From NCBI GenBank assembly GCA_910577835.1, contig CAJTOU010000059.1, positions 9,755 to 18,014 on the forward strand: DNA of 8,260 nucleotides, in the 5' to 3' direction. The position numbers and the translations under genes were made by a program. The notes beneath the pieces were generated by a model. That model searched no databases. It was given only the letters and a program-made list of their open reading frames with translations, and was not told the DNA's origin. Within the stretch, counting starts at the first letter, position 1. The number at the start of each line of letters is the position of its first letter. This document shows positions 1-5,512 of the stretch, piece by piece. This DNA comes from an uncultured Lachnospiraceae bacterium. Its GTDB lineage: Bacteria; Bacillota_A; Clostridia; Lachnospirales; Lachnospiraceae.

Positions 1-170
1 TAAACCACTTCAAAGATTGTTTCTGTGTCGCTAATCGTAAAACTACCAACGAGAGAACAATTCACGCTGATTTACTTTTAGCAGGTATATCTCAGTTATT
101 AACTGTAATTGTAGCAGATAAAATCAATCAGCGTCAACACATCAGAAGTTTAAAATCTTTCATAGCTTAG
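1..170 (+). CDS. Probable transposase, C-terminal fragment (5' end outside window)
   Basis: An open frame enters from the left edge (first full codon at position 3) and runs 55 codons to a TAG at 168-170. It starts NHFKDCFCVANRKTTNERT, continues HADLLLAGISQLLTVIVADK and ends with a basic segment (NQRQHIRSLKSFIA). The style (a basic stretch, then a hydrophobic helix, then a basic tail) resembles the C-termini of transposases of clostridial insertion sequences. I cannot name the IS family and see no catalytic DDE residue in this fragment. No terminal inverted repeat can be assigned with certainty, and whether the gene is intact upstream cannot be seen. The call rests on an impression of the family, not on a diagnostic motif. 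No other gene lies between its stop and position 384. Confidence 0.45.
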   Translation, partial: NHFKDCFCVANRKTTNERTIHADLLLAGISQLLTVIVADKINQRQHIRSLKSFIA

Positions 171-187
171 GGCTTACCAACTCCATA

Positions 188-200
188 AAGCCAGAGGCTT
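188..200. repeat. Short hairpin after the transposase-like stop
   Basis: A perfect 5-bp inverted repeat AAGCC/GGCTT with a 3-nt loop lies 18 nt after the TAG at 168-170. It could help end transcription or belong to the end of the insertion sequence. There is no clear T-run after it (AATAAAG follows), so a terminator role is weak. Confidence 0.3.
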
Positions 201-244
201 AATAAAGTGCACCTAAAATGTACGATTATCCACTTTTCATTCCA

Positions 245-267
245 GAATTCGTACCTTGTACGAATTC
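245..267. repeat. Perfect 10-bp inverted repeat, 3-nt loop
   Basis: GAATTCGTAC (245-254), loop CTT, then GTACGAATTC (258-267): a perfect palindromic stem. It is followed by GTCCTTGTTTTTA, so on the + strand it could be the transcription terminator of the transposase-like gene 75 nt upstream. The T-run starts about 8 nt after the stem, which is late for a classical intrinsic terminator. Alternatives are a protein-binding palindrome or part of the insertion-sequence end. The stem itself is certain; the role is inferred. Confidence 0.5.
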
Positions 268-334
268 GTCCTTGTTTTTAATCAAGATTGTGAACGAGCT
301 TAACGAGTTTCGCAATTACCTATTATAAGAATCA

Positions 335-373
335 AAAACAGGTATTTGTTTTTTGATTTCAAATACCTGTTTT
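335..373 (-). terminator. Intrinsic terminator of the small secreted-protein gene
   Basis: A perfect 14-bp inverted repeat (AAAACAGGTATTTG at 335-348, its complement at 360-373) with an 11-nt loop lies 11 nt beyond the TGA of the gene at 385-804. Read on the - strand, the stem ends in a T-run (CCTGTTTTTGATTCTT). The stem is A/T-rich apart from the CAGG/CCTG part, so it is of moderate strength. The symmetric A and T flanks could allow it to act in both directions, also stopping + strand transcription from the transposase side. Confidence 0.75.
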
Positions 374-384
374 ATTGTCAGACA

Positions 385-804
385 TCAATTATCATATTTA
401 ACCGTCTTTGTCTCAAGGAAAATATTGCTTCCTGCCGGACTGTTTTTCGCAAAACCCTGTGATACTATGGAGTATAAGGAAACCGCATATTCTCCATCTG
501 TAATTGTCGGATCATAGGTAAAGCTTGCGCTTGTTGCAGTCGTTTGATTTGTCATCTCCTTAGACTTACGCACCTCACCAAAAGATGTTTTATATCTAAA
601 AAATTCTGTCAATCCCAGACAAAAGCTGCTTGGACTTGCGTTTATTACCCCTTTTATTCTTGCGGTTACTGTTCCATTTTTAACAGATTGCGAAATTAAT
701 ACAGGATTGCTCACCGTAAATGTCGCTGCAAATGCGCTAAAGCTTTGATTAACGGAAAAAACTGCCACAAGACTGGCAGCAGCCAGCTTTTTTCCAATTT
801 TCAT
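385..804 (-). CDS. Small secreted protein of unknown function
   Basis: 139 codons. The start ATG (804-802) has AGGAGG at 819-814 with a 9-nt spacer. Residues 1-26 form a typical Gram-positive signal peptide: a basic start (MKIGKK), a hydrophobic core, and a cleavage site near AFA-AT. The mature part is about 112 residues, rich in Ser, Thr and Val, with alternating polar and hydrophobic stretches (VSNPVLISQ, GTVTARIKGVI, ATSASFTYDP, YAVSLYSIV) that suggest an all-beta sandwich. A single Cys (C62) excludes an internal disulfide. There is no lipobox, LPXTG motif or later membrane segment, so release to the medium or loose wall association is expected. It is monocistronic, with a near-consensus promoter and its own terminator, suggesting strong expression. 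I do not recognise the family. A small secreted adhesin-like or bacteriocin-like protein are possibilities only. Confidence 0.85.
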   Translation of the reverse strand: MKIGKKLAAASLVAVFSVNQSFSAFAATFTVSNPVLISQSVKNGTVTARIKGVINASPSSFCLGLTEFFRYKTSFGEVRKSKEMTNQTTATSASFTYDPTITDGEYAVSLYSIVSQGFAKNSPAGSNIFLETKTVKYDN

Positions 805-875
805 AACCTTTTACCTCCTTTTTGTTATAACATAAATAATATTTTTTTATATTTACTTATTATTATTTTATAAAT

Positions 876-904
876 ATTATAATCTATTAATCTTTTATTG
901 TCAA
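876..904 (-). promoter_or_regulatory. Consensus sigma-A promoter for the small secreted-protein gene
   Basis: On the - strand TTGACA (904-899) and TATAAT (881-876) are separated by exactly 17 nt. Both hexamers are perfect consensus. Transcription should start near 869, giving a leader of about 65 nt before the ATG at 804. The surrounding DNA is very A/T-rich, but two perfect hexamers at the ideal spacing and in the right place are hard to explain by chance. Confidence 0.85.
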
Positions 905-963
905 TTATTTTCCAATTTCTAGCTTTCCTATTCCCAATAACTCCATTTTTCCCCAAAATCTGA

Positions 964-992
964 TTGAAATTTACCCCAATCTATTGTAAAAT
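964..992 (+). promoter_or_regulatory. Sigma-A promoter for the OFA-type transporter gene
   Basis: TTGAAA (964-969), a 17-nt spacer and TAAAAT (987-992) match the sigma-A consensus at 4 or 5 of 6 positions each. A start near 999 gives a leader of about 34 nt to the ATG at 1033. It is divergent from the promoter at 876-904, about 60 nt away, so a regulator bound between them could affect both genes. I see no clear operator palindrome in 905-963. Confidence 0.75.
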
Positions 993-1032
993 AAAAAGAT
1001 AACTTTTACAATTTAAAAAACGGAGGTAATAT

Positions 1033-2388
1033 ATGGAAAAAAATTCAACCCAAAACGGCGGGTGGCGTACAAACAAATGGATTCGTGCCGCTATTCCTGC
1101 ACTTCTGCTTCATTGCAGCATCGGTACTGTTTACTGCTGGTCAATCTTCAGTCAGGAAATTGCTGATTATATCGGCTTTTCCAAAGGAGCGACAGAATGG
1201 GCTTTCAGCTTCGCCATATTTTTCCTTGGAATGTCCGCAGCATTTCTTGGAAACATTGTCGAAAAAGATATTCACAAATCTTCTCTGATTGCAACCATCT
1301 GTTTTGCAGCGGGCATGGCAGGAACCGGCTTCTTTATTTACTATGGCGGAGCACATCGTGGAAGCGTTCTTGCCCTGATTGGCATTTACATATGCTATGG
1401 CTTGATTATGGGAATTGGTCTGGGAACCGGATATCTGTCGCCAGTCAAAACATTAATGCTGTGGTTTAAAGACAGAAAAGGGTTGGCAACCGGACTGGCT
1501 GTTGCGGGCTTTGGTGCCGCAAAGGCAATCGCTAGCCCAATTATGCAAGCAATGCTTGACAGTCTTGGAAATGGCGGCATCTACAAGATGTTCTGGATTC
1601 TGGCTGTTGTTTACTTTATTATGATGTTTCTTGGACATCTTCTGTTAAAGAAACCTGATGACTGGCATGAACCACAGACAAAGGAAGCCGGACAAAGTAT
1701 TATGTCCGTGATTAAAAGCCGGCCTATGGCAAATTATATCGGTATCTGGCTGATGTTCTACATTAATATCACCTGTGGACTGGCTCTGATTTCTCAGGAA
1801 AAGATGATTGTGAAATGTATCGGATTGGCCAGTTTTGCAGGTATTATCTCCACAGTATCCGCAATATTTAATGCTGGCGGCAGACTTGGATTTTCTGCAT
1901 GGGCAGATACCATGAAAGACAGAAATACCATTTATAAAATTATCTTTGTTCTGTCAATTGCATTTACAGCTCTGGTCATGTTAACCGGCGGTATTAAAAA
2001 CGGAGAAGGAAGCACTCTTTTAATTATCCTTGTTCTAGGACTGATTTTTGTAGTAAACGCAGGCTATGGCGGAGGCTTTTCCAATGTACCGACGCTGCTC
2101 TCCGACCACTACGGTATGGGAAATATCAGCGCAATACATGGTATTACATTATCCGCATGGGCATTTGCCGGCCTGACCGGAAATCAGATGGCTACATGGA
2201 TTGTAAACCATTTTGGAGAATCCAAGGTGATTGAACATGCACTTTCTGATGGAAGCGTTGAATTAATTACAGTAAATCCTACCGGATATCAATGTGTATT
2301 GTATGCAACAATTGTGTTATATATTATTGCACTGCTGCTTTCACTGTTTTTGGTAAGGCCATCAGGAAAGGCAGAAAAACAAGCCTGA
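1033..2388 (+). CDS. OFA-family major facilitator transporter (oxalate/formate antiporter-like)
   Basis: 451 residues, a usual length for the OFA (oxalate/formate antiporter) branch of the major facilitator superfamily, with about 12 hydrophobic segments. GGAGG at 1022-1026 precedes the ATG by 6 nt. The family signature is visible at residues 127-154: GIGLGTGYLSPVKT, then a WF.DRKGLATG loop (the conserved inter-helix motif) and AVAGFGAA. A second glycine-rich conserved stretch, GYGGGFSNVPTLLSDHYG, lies in the C-terminal half. Characterised relatives carry oxalate, formate, pyruvate or other small monocarboxylates. The segment after the C-terminal conserved stretch (ISAIHGITLSAWAFAGLTG) has no lysine, whereas the oxalate carrier OxlT depends on one in helix 11. 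Oxalate is therefore not a safe substrate guess, and a pyruvate-type or unknown monocarboxylate is more likely. No oxalate-degrading genes are nearby. It is transcribed alone from the promoter at 964-992. Confidence 0.9.
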   Translation: MEKNSTQNGGWRTNKWIRAAIPALLLHCSIGTVYCWSIFSQEIADYIGFSKGATEWAFSFAIFFLGMSAAFLGNIVEKDIHKSSLIATICFAAGMAGTGFFIYYGGAHRGSVLALIGIYICYGLIMGIGLGTGYLSPVKTLMLWFKDRKGLATGLAVAGFGAAKAIASPIMQAMLDSLGNGGIYKMFWILAVVYFIMMFLGHLLLKKPDDWHEPQTKEAGQSIMSVIKSRPMANYIGIWLMFYINITCGLALISQEKMIVKCIGLASFAGIISTVSAIFNAGGRLGFSAWADTMKDRNTIYKIIFVLSIAFTALVMLTGGIKNGEGSTLLIILVLGLIFVVNAGYGGGFSNVPTLLSDHYGMGNISAIHGITLSAWAFAGLTGNQMATWIVNHFGESKVIEHALSDGSVELITVNPTGYQCVLYATIVLYIIALLLSLFLVRPSGKAEKQA

Positions 2389-2465
2389 AAATAACTTTAT
2401 TAATGTTATGGATTTAACAATAGAACGGGAATACACTACAAAGTGATTTCCTGTAAAACGAGACA

Positions 2466-2563
2466 AAAGAGGCTGTCGCACTGAAAAATGTCACTACAAA
2501 CTATTGCAGACCATGGTAATTGCTATATTTTGTATGTTTGATATTTCATGCGACAGCCTCTTT
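2466..2563. repeat. Long inverted repeat between convergent genes: bidirectional terminator or miniature mobile element
   Basis: Two perfect 15-nt arms, AAAGAGGCTGTCGCA (2466-2480) and its complement (2549-2563), enclose 68 nt. Pairing continues inward by TGAAA/TTTCA after one bulged C, and loosely outward (AAAAC and AGA blocks). T-rich sequence follows the stem in both directions (TTTCTGTTTTCT on +, TTTTGTCTCGTTTT on -). It sits between the converging transporter and phospholipase genes, where a shared terminator is needed, and neither gene has a better candidate. The large interior with an ACCATGGT palindrome is unusual for a simple terminator and fits a miniature inverted-repeat element. 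No clear target-site duplication is seen. The rest of 2389-2722 has only weak hairpins (for example 2428-2451) and no credible gene. Confidence 0.7.
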
Positions 2564-2586
2564 CTGTTTTCTAAAAAATTACTCCA

Positions 2587-2619
2587 TATTTTCTATGATA
2601 CAGTTCTTACAAAACAGTT
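2587..2619. repeat. Direct repeat copy 1 (downstream of the phospholipase gene)
   Basis: This 33-nt segment matches 3706-3738 at 28 of 33 positions without gaps, in the same orientation; the first 12 nt (TATTTTCTATGA) are identical. It lies about 100 nt beyond the 3' end of the phospholipase gene. On the - strand it overlaps a possible promoter (TTGAAC, 16 nt, TATCAT) pointing towards the long inverted repeat, but this is not convincing alone. Confidence 0.65.
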
Positions 2620-2678
2620 CAAATACTCTTTTACCTGTTTTACATTTTCATATATCCAAATTCAACCCATAAATATTA

Positions 2679-2700
2679 ACTTTGATTTTATCTTCAAAGT
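2679..2700 (-). terminator. Weak hairpin after the phospholipase gene
   Basis: ACTTTGA (2679-2685) and TCAAAGT (2694-2700) form a perfect 7-bp stem with an 8-nt loop, 22 nt past the stop codon of the phospholipase gene on the - strand. The stem is A/T-rich and only followed by TTAATATTTA, so it is at best a weak terminator; the larger inverted repeat further on is a better one. Confidence 0.25.
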
Positions 2701-2722
2701 ATGTAACAGAGATAAATTTCTC

Positions 2723-3676
2723 TTAACTTGGAATATCGCAGCTCAGCCCGCTGTGATAAGAAGCTCTCCCTATCCTCCCCAAAAGCATATGATAGGCCGT
2801 TTCATCCCCCTTAAATTCATACAGATAATCTTCCAGCAAATGTGTTGCAACCAGAAACTGAGCCCCTGCCTTTTCCATCATCTCCGGTACAGAAGCATCT
2901 GAACACTTCTCCGGCTTCCACGGATTACGCCACATGTCATGCCGCAAATTCAACGGGTCCTCACTGATTTCCTTATCCACTCCCGGAATCAGTAAAGCGA
3001 GATACGCCTGCCCTATAAAATACTCCTCCACTGTTTCCACTGCTGTCTTTATTCCGTTTGAACACATTTTAAAAAATCTCTGTTCCTTCTGAATCGAGAT
3101 AATCGCAAGTCGAATTCCTCTTAAAGTAATTCTTGAATCTGTATAAGTGTTATGAATCGCATAATAAAGCATGTTGCATACTCTTTCTCTGTCCTGTCCG
3201 TCTATTTTTATCTGACTTACCTTTAAAAACTCATAAGGTGTAGTATTTCTCATAGTTCTTAAAAGTGCCACATCAATATCATTTTCATATTGATAATGCT
3301 TCTCCAGATAATCCTTTTTCCTGTTCAGATAATTCGTTCTCCAGTAAACATAAGGATGACATTCTCTGTCCAGATAATAATGAGTGAGAAAACCGCATAA
3401 GTAGGCCAGTTCCACGCTGTTTCTTTTCTGGTCCAGCTTTTCTACATAATCAATCATGCTTCTTAAAAACAAATCCGTTTTTTGTGTATGCATGACAGAG
3501 CCTATATTTTTCCTCGGCGCAGCTACCTCTGTTGCATAATAAAAGAAAATATCGGGTCCTAACATTCCCAGAACATAAGCCCTCTTCCCCTTTTTGATTG
3601 CCGTCTTCACATTGGAATCCGGTATTTTTCTATACGCCTCCACCCCAAAAAGATAATGTGTATCATATCCCGGCAT
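2723..3676 (-). CDS. Zinc-dependent phospholipase C family protein, cytoplasmic
   Basis: 317 residues from the preferred start MPGYDTH (ATG at 3676-3674), which has AAGGGAA about 8 nt upstream. An in-frame ATG at 3694 lacks any ribosome binding site. The zinc ligands of the Bacillus cereus phospholipase C fold can be traced in order: H7, D42 (GMLGPDIF), H63 (MHTQKT), H99-x3-D103-x3-H107 (THYYLDRECHP) and H127-x3-E131 (HYQYE). The pair spacings H-x3-D and H-x3-E match H118/D122 and H142/E146 of the B. cereus enzyme. There is no signal peptide or membrane segment, and no mature N-terminal Trp, which is a zinc ligand in the secreted enzymes. It therefore probably acts inside the cell on an unknown phosphate ester or lipid. 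It lies about 150 nt downstream of the SurA-like gene on the same strand and may be read with it. The C-terminal third (after about residue 200) has no motif I recognise. Confidence 0.85.
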   Translation of the reverse strand: MPGYDTHYLFGVEAYRKIPDSNVKTAIKKGKRAYVLGMLGPDIFFYYATEVAAPRKNIGSVMHTQKTDLFLRSMIDYVEKLDQKRNSVELAYLCGFLTHYYLDRECHPYVYWRTNYLNRKKDYLEKHYQYENDIDVALLRTMRNTTPYEFLKVSQIKIDGQDRERVCNMLYYAIHNTYTDSRITLRGIRLAIISIQKEQRFFKMCSNGIKTAVETVEEYFIGQAYLALLIPGVDKEISEDPLNLRHDMWRNPWKPEKCSDASVPEMMEKAGAQFLVATHLLEDYLYEFKGDETAYHMLLGRIGRASYHSGLSCDIPS

Positions 3677-3705
3677 AATTATGTTCCCTTTCATTGGTAA
3701 TATTT

Positions 3706-3738
3706 TATTTTCTATGACACAGTTTTTATAAAGCAGCT
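3706..3738. repeat. Direct repeat copy 2 (upstream of the phospholipase gene)
   Basis: The partner of 2587-2619 (28/33 identical, ungapped). It lies 30 nt upstream of the preferred start codon of the phospholipase gene, in the region where its leader or promoter should be. The similarity stops at both ends of the 33 nt. I cannot place a convincing -35/-10 pair in this copy. Confidence 0.65.
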
Positions 3739-3752
3739 ATTGTAAAACAACA

Positions 3753-3787
3753 TGCAGGAAAGTTCCCACAGGCTCACGATGCCTGCA
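3753..3787 (-). terminator. Candidate hairpin between the SurA-like and phospholipase genes
   Basis: TGCAGG (3753-3758) and CCTGCA (3782-3787) can form an outer stem; CAGGC/GCCTG (3769-3773 with 3781-3785) is an alternative inner stem. On the - strand it is followed by TGTTGTTTTAC. It lies 40 nt beyond the stop of the SurA-like gene and could partly end transcription before the phospholipase gene. The stem is short and the T-run interrupted, so this is tentative. Confidence 0.35.
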
Positions 3788-3826
3788 ATTAATCTGTATT
3801 TGAACTCACTTTTTTCACTGCACATA

Positions 3827-4564
3827 TCAGCGTGCTGCATCTTCATTATTTATGGTTACTTTTCCAAGCGTAATATTCTTCCATATTTTCTGATTGATTG
3901 AAACAGCATAGTCCTTTTTTATTTCCTCATATTTAGAGCCATCTACATCCAGCTCCTGTGCCGTATATCCCTCTGCCATCAAATTTTCTGCATATTTTCT
4001 GGAATAGGCAATCTTTGTAAGCACATTTACCATATCGCTCATCTGATAGTCAGTAATCTTCATCTGCCAGTCTGTCATTTTGCTGATTTCCTCCAGCGCC
4101 TTATCCCTGATTTCTTGGAGCTCCTCTTCTTTCAATGTATATCCTTCCTTTAATGCCTGTTGATAATAGACATTGTCTCTTGTACAGGCATCGATTACGG
4201 ACTGCTTTATTCTGTTACGGAAATATTTCATATTTAAAGCTATGTTCCAGAAAGCATGAGGATTATCTTCATTGTAGATATTGGCAGCTTCATTATAATT
4301 GGTTTCGGCTACCAATATATAATAAGAAATTTCCTTCAGAGAAATATTTTCCTTTTCCACAGTAAGAACTGTATCATTGAGTGAATCCGCATAGGAAAAT
4401 TCTTCTTTTGACAGAAGATTTACCGTAATTAATGCAAATGCCGCTATACAACTTATAATTACAATTGTACATATACTTACAATTATGTTTTTTATCCTTG
4501 GTTTAACCGTATCCTTTTCAATCATATTTTTTATCTTTGATGTAACAATATCCTTTTCAATCAT
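3827..4564 (-). CDS. Membrane-anchored SurA-N-like protein of unknown role
   Basis: 245 residues from the ATG at 4564-4562, which overlaps the yitT stop by 8 nt (ATGATTGA), the typical form of translational coupling. A TTG start at 4591 is possible but has no ribosome binding site. Residues 1-26 are two tandem 13-residue units (MIEKDIVTSKIKN, MIEKDTVKPRIKN), positively charged. A single hydrophobic segment (about 27-51) follows, so the protein should be anchored with the remainder outside. The outer part is helical and charged, with features of SurA/PrsA-type chaperone N-domains: a short strand VLTVEKENISLKEISYYI, then IKQSVIDACTRDNVYYQQALKEGYTLKEEE. No peptidyl-prolyl isomerase domain follows, so it would be a chaperone-like or binding module only. 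The fold assignment is inferred from pattern, not proven. Confidence 0.75.
   Translation of the reverse strand: MIEKDIVTSKIKNMIEKDTVKPRIKNIIVSICTIVIISCIAAFALITVNLLSKEEFSYADSLNDTVLTVEKENISLKEISYYILVAETNYNEAANIYNEDNPHAFWNIALNMKYFRNRIKQSVIDACTRDNVYYQQALKEGYTLKEEELQEIRDKALEEISKMTDWQMKITDYQMSDMVNVLTKIAYSRKYAENLMAEGYTAQELDVDGSKYEEIKKDYAVSINQKIWKNITLGKVTINNEDAAR
4487..4564 (-). repeat. Tandem 39-nt (13-codon) duplication at the 5' end of the SurA-like gene
   Basis: Two adjacent 39-nt units (4564-4526 and 4525-4487) encode MIEKDIVTSKIKN and MIEKDTVKPRIKN: 9 of 13 residues identical, with the first 16 nt (ATGATTGAAAAGGATA) the same in both. Each unit starts with an ATG, so two in-frame start codons exist, giving proteins with one or two copies of the basic cytoplasmic segment. 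The differing third positions and substitutions show that the duplication is not recent. Confidence 0.8.
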
Positions 4565-5402
4565 TGTCAATTTCTCTGTATCCCTCTCCAACTACTTTAT
4601 CTGCCAGCGTAATTATAATAAATGCGCTGTCATCTTCTTCCTTTATGACCTTTAAGGTCTGGGGAAGACGTCTTTTTCTGATAATACACATTATAACATT
4701 TTTTTCTCTCGATGTATAGCCTCCAGTTCCTTTTAAATATGTGACTCCTGTATCCAGTTCCTCCAGAAGCCTTTTGCTTATTTCTCTTGAGGAATCACTG
4801 ATAATATATAACATTCTTGCATTCTGTCCTCCATATAAAATCCTGTCCAGAATCTGACCTGTAATTACCACACAGATAGCAGAATAAACTGCATTTTCAA
4901 TATTTTTAAAAGCAAATGCAGATAAAAGAACCACAGCCATATCAACTGCGATAAATATTTTTCCTATCTCGAAATGTGGTATCTTCTTTCTTACCAGTTT
5001 TGCCACAATATCTGTTCCGCCTGAAGTTCCACCCTGACGGAAAATAATACCAAGACTGACGGCATCTAGTACTCCGCCACAGATTGCCCCAAGAAAAATA
5101 TCATCTACGGGCTTTGGTATAGATTCAAAAATATTCACAAATACAGAATTTATAAAAATCGCAAAAATCGTGGTATACAGAAATTTTATGCCGAAATTTT
5201 TTATTCCCATAACCATCAACGGAATATTTAACACAAATATAATTGTTCCCGTTTTTATCCCTGTATAGGAATTAATAATAATCGCCAGTCCGGAGGCTCC
5301 TCCCGGAGCCAGTCTGTTTGGCTCTAAAATCACTGCAACAGAAAAAGCGTAAAGAATGGCACCAAAAAAAATAATTATATACTGAAAACCTGTTTTTCGC
5401 AT
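4557..5402 (-). CDS. YitT family membrane protein
   Basis: 281 residues, the usual size of the YitT family (YitT membrane part plus C-terminal DUF2179). GGAGG (5413-5409) is 6 nt before the ATG (5402-5400). Residues 1-190 hold about five to six hydrophobic segments with the family hallmarks: LEPNRLAPGGASGLAIII near the N-terminus and FRQGGTSGGTDIVAKL in the middle. The last 80 or so residues form the soluble DUF2179-type domain (RMLYIISDSSREISKRLLEE, TGVTYLKGTGGYT, DSAFIIITLADKVVGEGY), cytoplasmic and with a ferredoxin-like, ligand-binding look. The molecular function of the family is not established. It is first in a tight - strand group with the SurA-like gene (8-nt overlap), 110 nt after rpoC. 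Its ribosome binding site lies inside a 16-bp stem (5403-5446), so its expression is likely controlled by, or at least sensitive to, RNA folding. Confidence 0.92.
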   Translation of the reverse strand: MRKTGFQYIIIFFGAILYAFSVAVILEPNRLAPGGASGLAIIINSYTGIKTGTIIFVLNIPLMVMGIKNFGIKFLYTTIFAIFINSVFVNIFESIPKPVDDIFLGAICGGVLDAVSLGIIFRQGGTSGGTDIVAKLVRKKIPHFEIGKIFIAVDMAVVLLSAFAFKNIENAVYSAICVVITGQILDRILYGGQNARMLYIISDSSREISKRLLEELDTGVTYLKGTGGYTSREKNVIMCIIRKRRLPQTLKVIKEEDDSAFIIITLADKVVGEGYREIDND

Positions 5403-5446
5403 AAAAAACCTCCAATAACTAATACTTTAATTATTGGAGATTTTTT
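5403..5446 (-). promoter_or_regulatory. Terminator-like stem that buries the yitT ribosome binding site
   Basis: On the - strand, 5446-5431 (AAAAAATCTCCAATAA) can pair with 5418-5403 (TTATTGGAGGTTTTTT) through 16 bp, with one U-G pair and a 12-nt loop. The 3' arm contains the GGAGG of the yitT gene, and the six T's end exactly at its ATG. The structure is thus both the best candidate terminator for the rpoC transcript (67 nt after the rpoC stop) and an RBS-sequestering hairpin. The mirrored A-run would also let it act in the opposite direction. No clear promoter is visible between it and the rpoC stop (5447-5512). Confidence 0.7.
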
Positions 5447-5512
5447 GTTTATTTAAACATGAAAGTTTTCTTCTAGTGTATATCTGTTCTGTCTGTAAAA
5501 AATTTCAGCTTT

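Noticed and set aside
293..307. Two AACGAG units as a possible repeat array
   Set aside because: Only two 6-nt units 3 nt apart; there is no spaced array and nothing resembling CRISPR anywhere in the window.
2504..2902. A 132-codon open frame on the + strand
   Set aside because: It begins inside the long inverted repeat and runs antisense into the phospholipase gene; it has no ribosome binding site and a random-looking composition.
3674..3694. Start of the phospholipase gene at the ATG at 3694
   Set aside because: No ribosome binding site precedes it, whereas the ATG at 3676 has AAGGGAA at the right distance, and the family normally begins directly before the first His motif.
4589..4591. 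TTG start of the SurA-like gene
   Set aside because: No ribosome binding site; the ATG at 4564 overlaps the yitT stop in the usual coupled form. It cannot be excluded.
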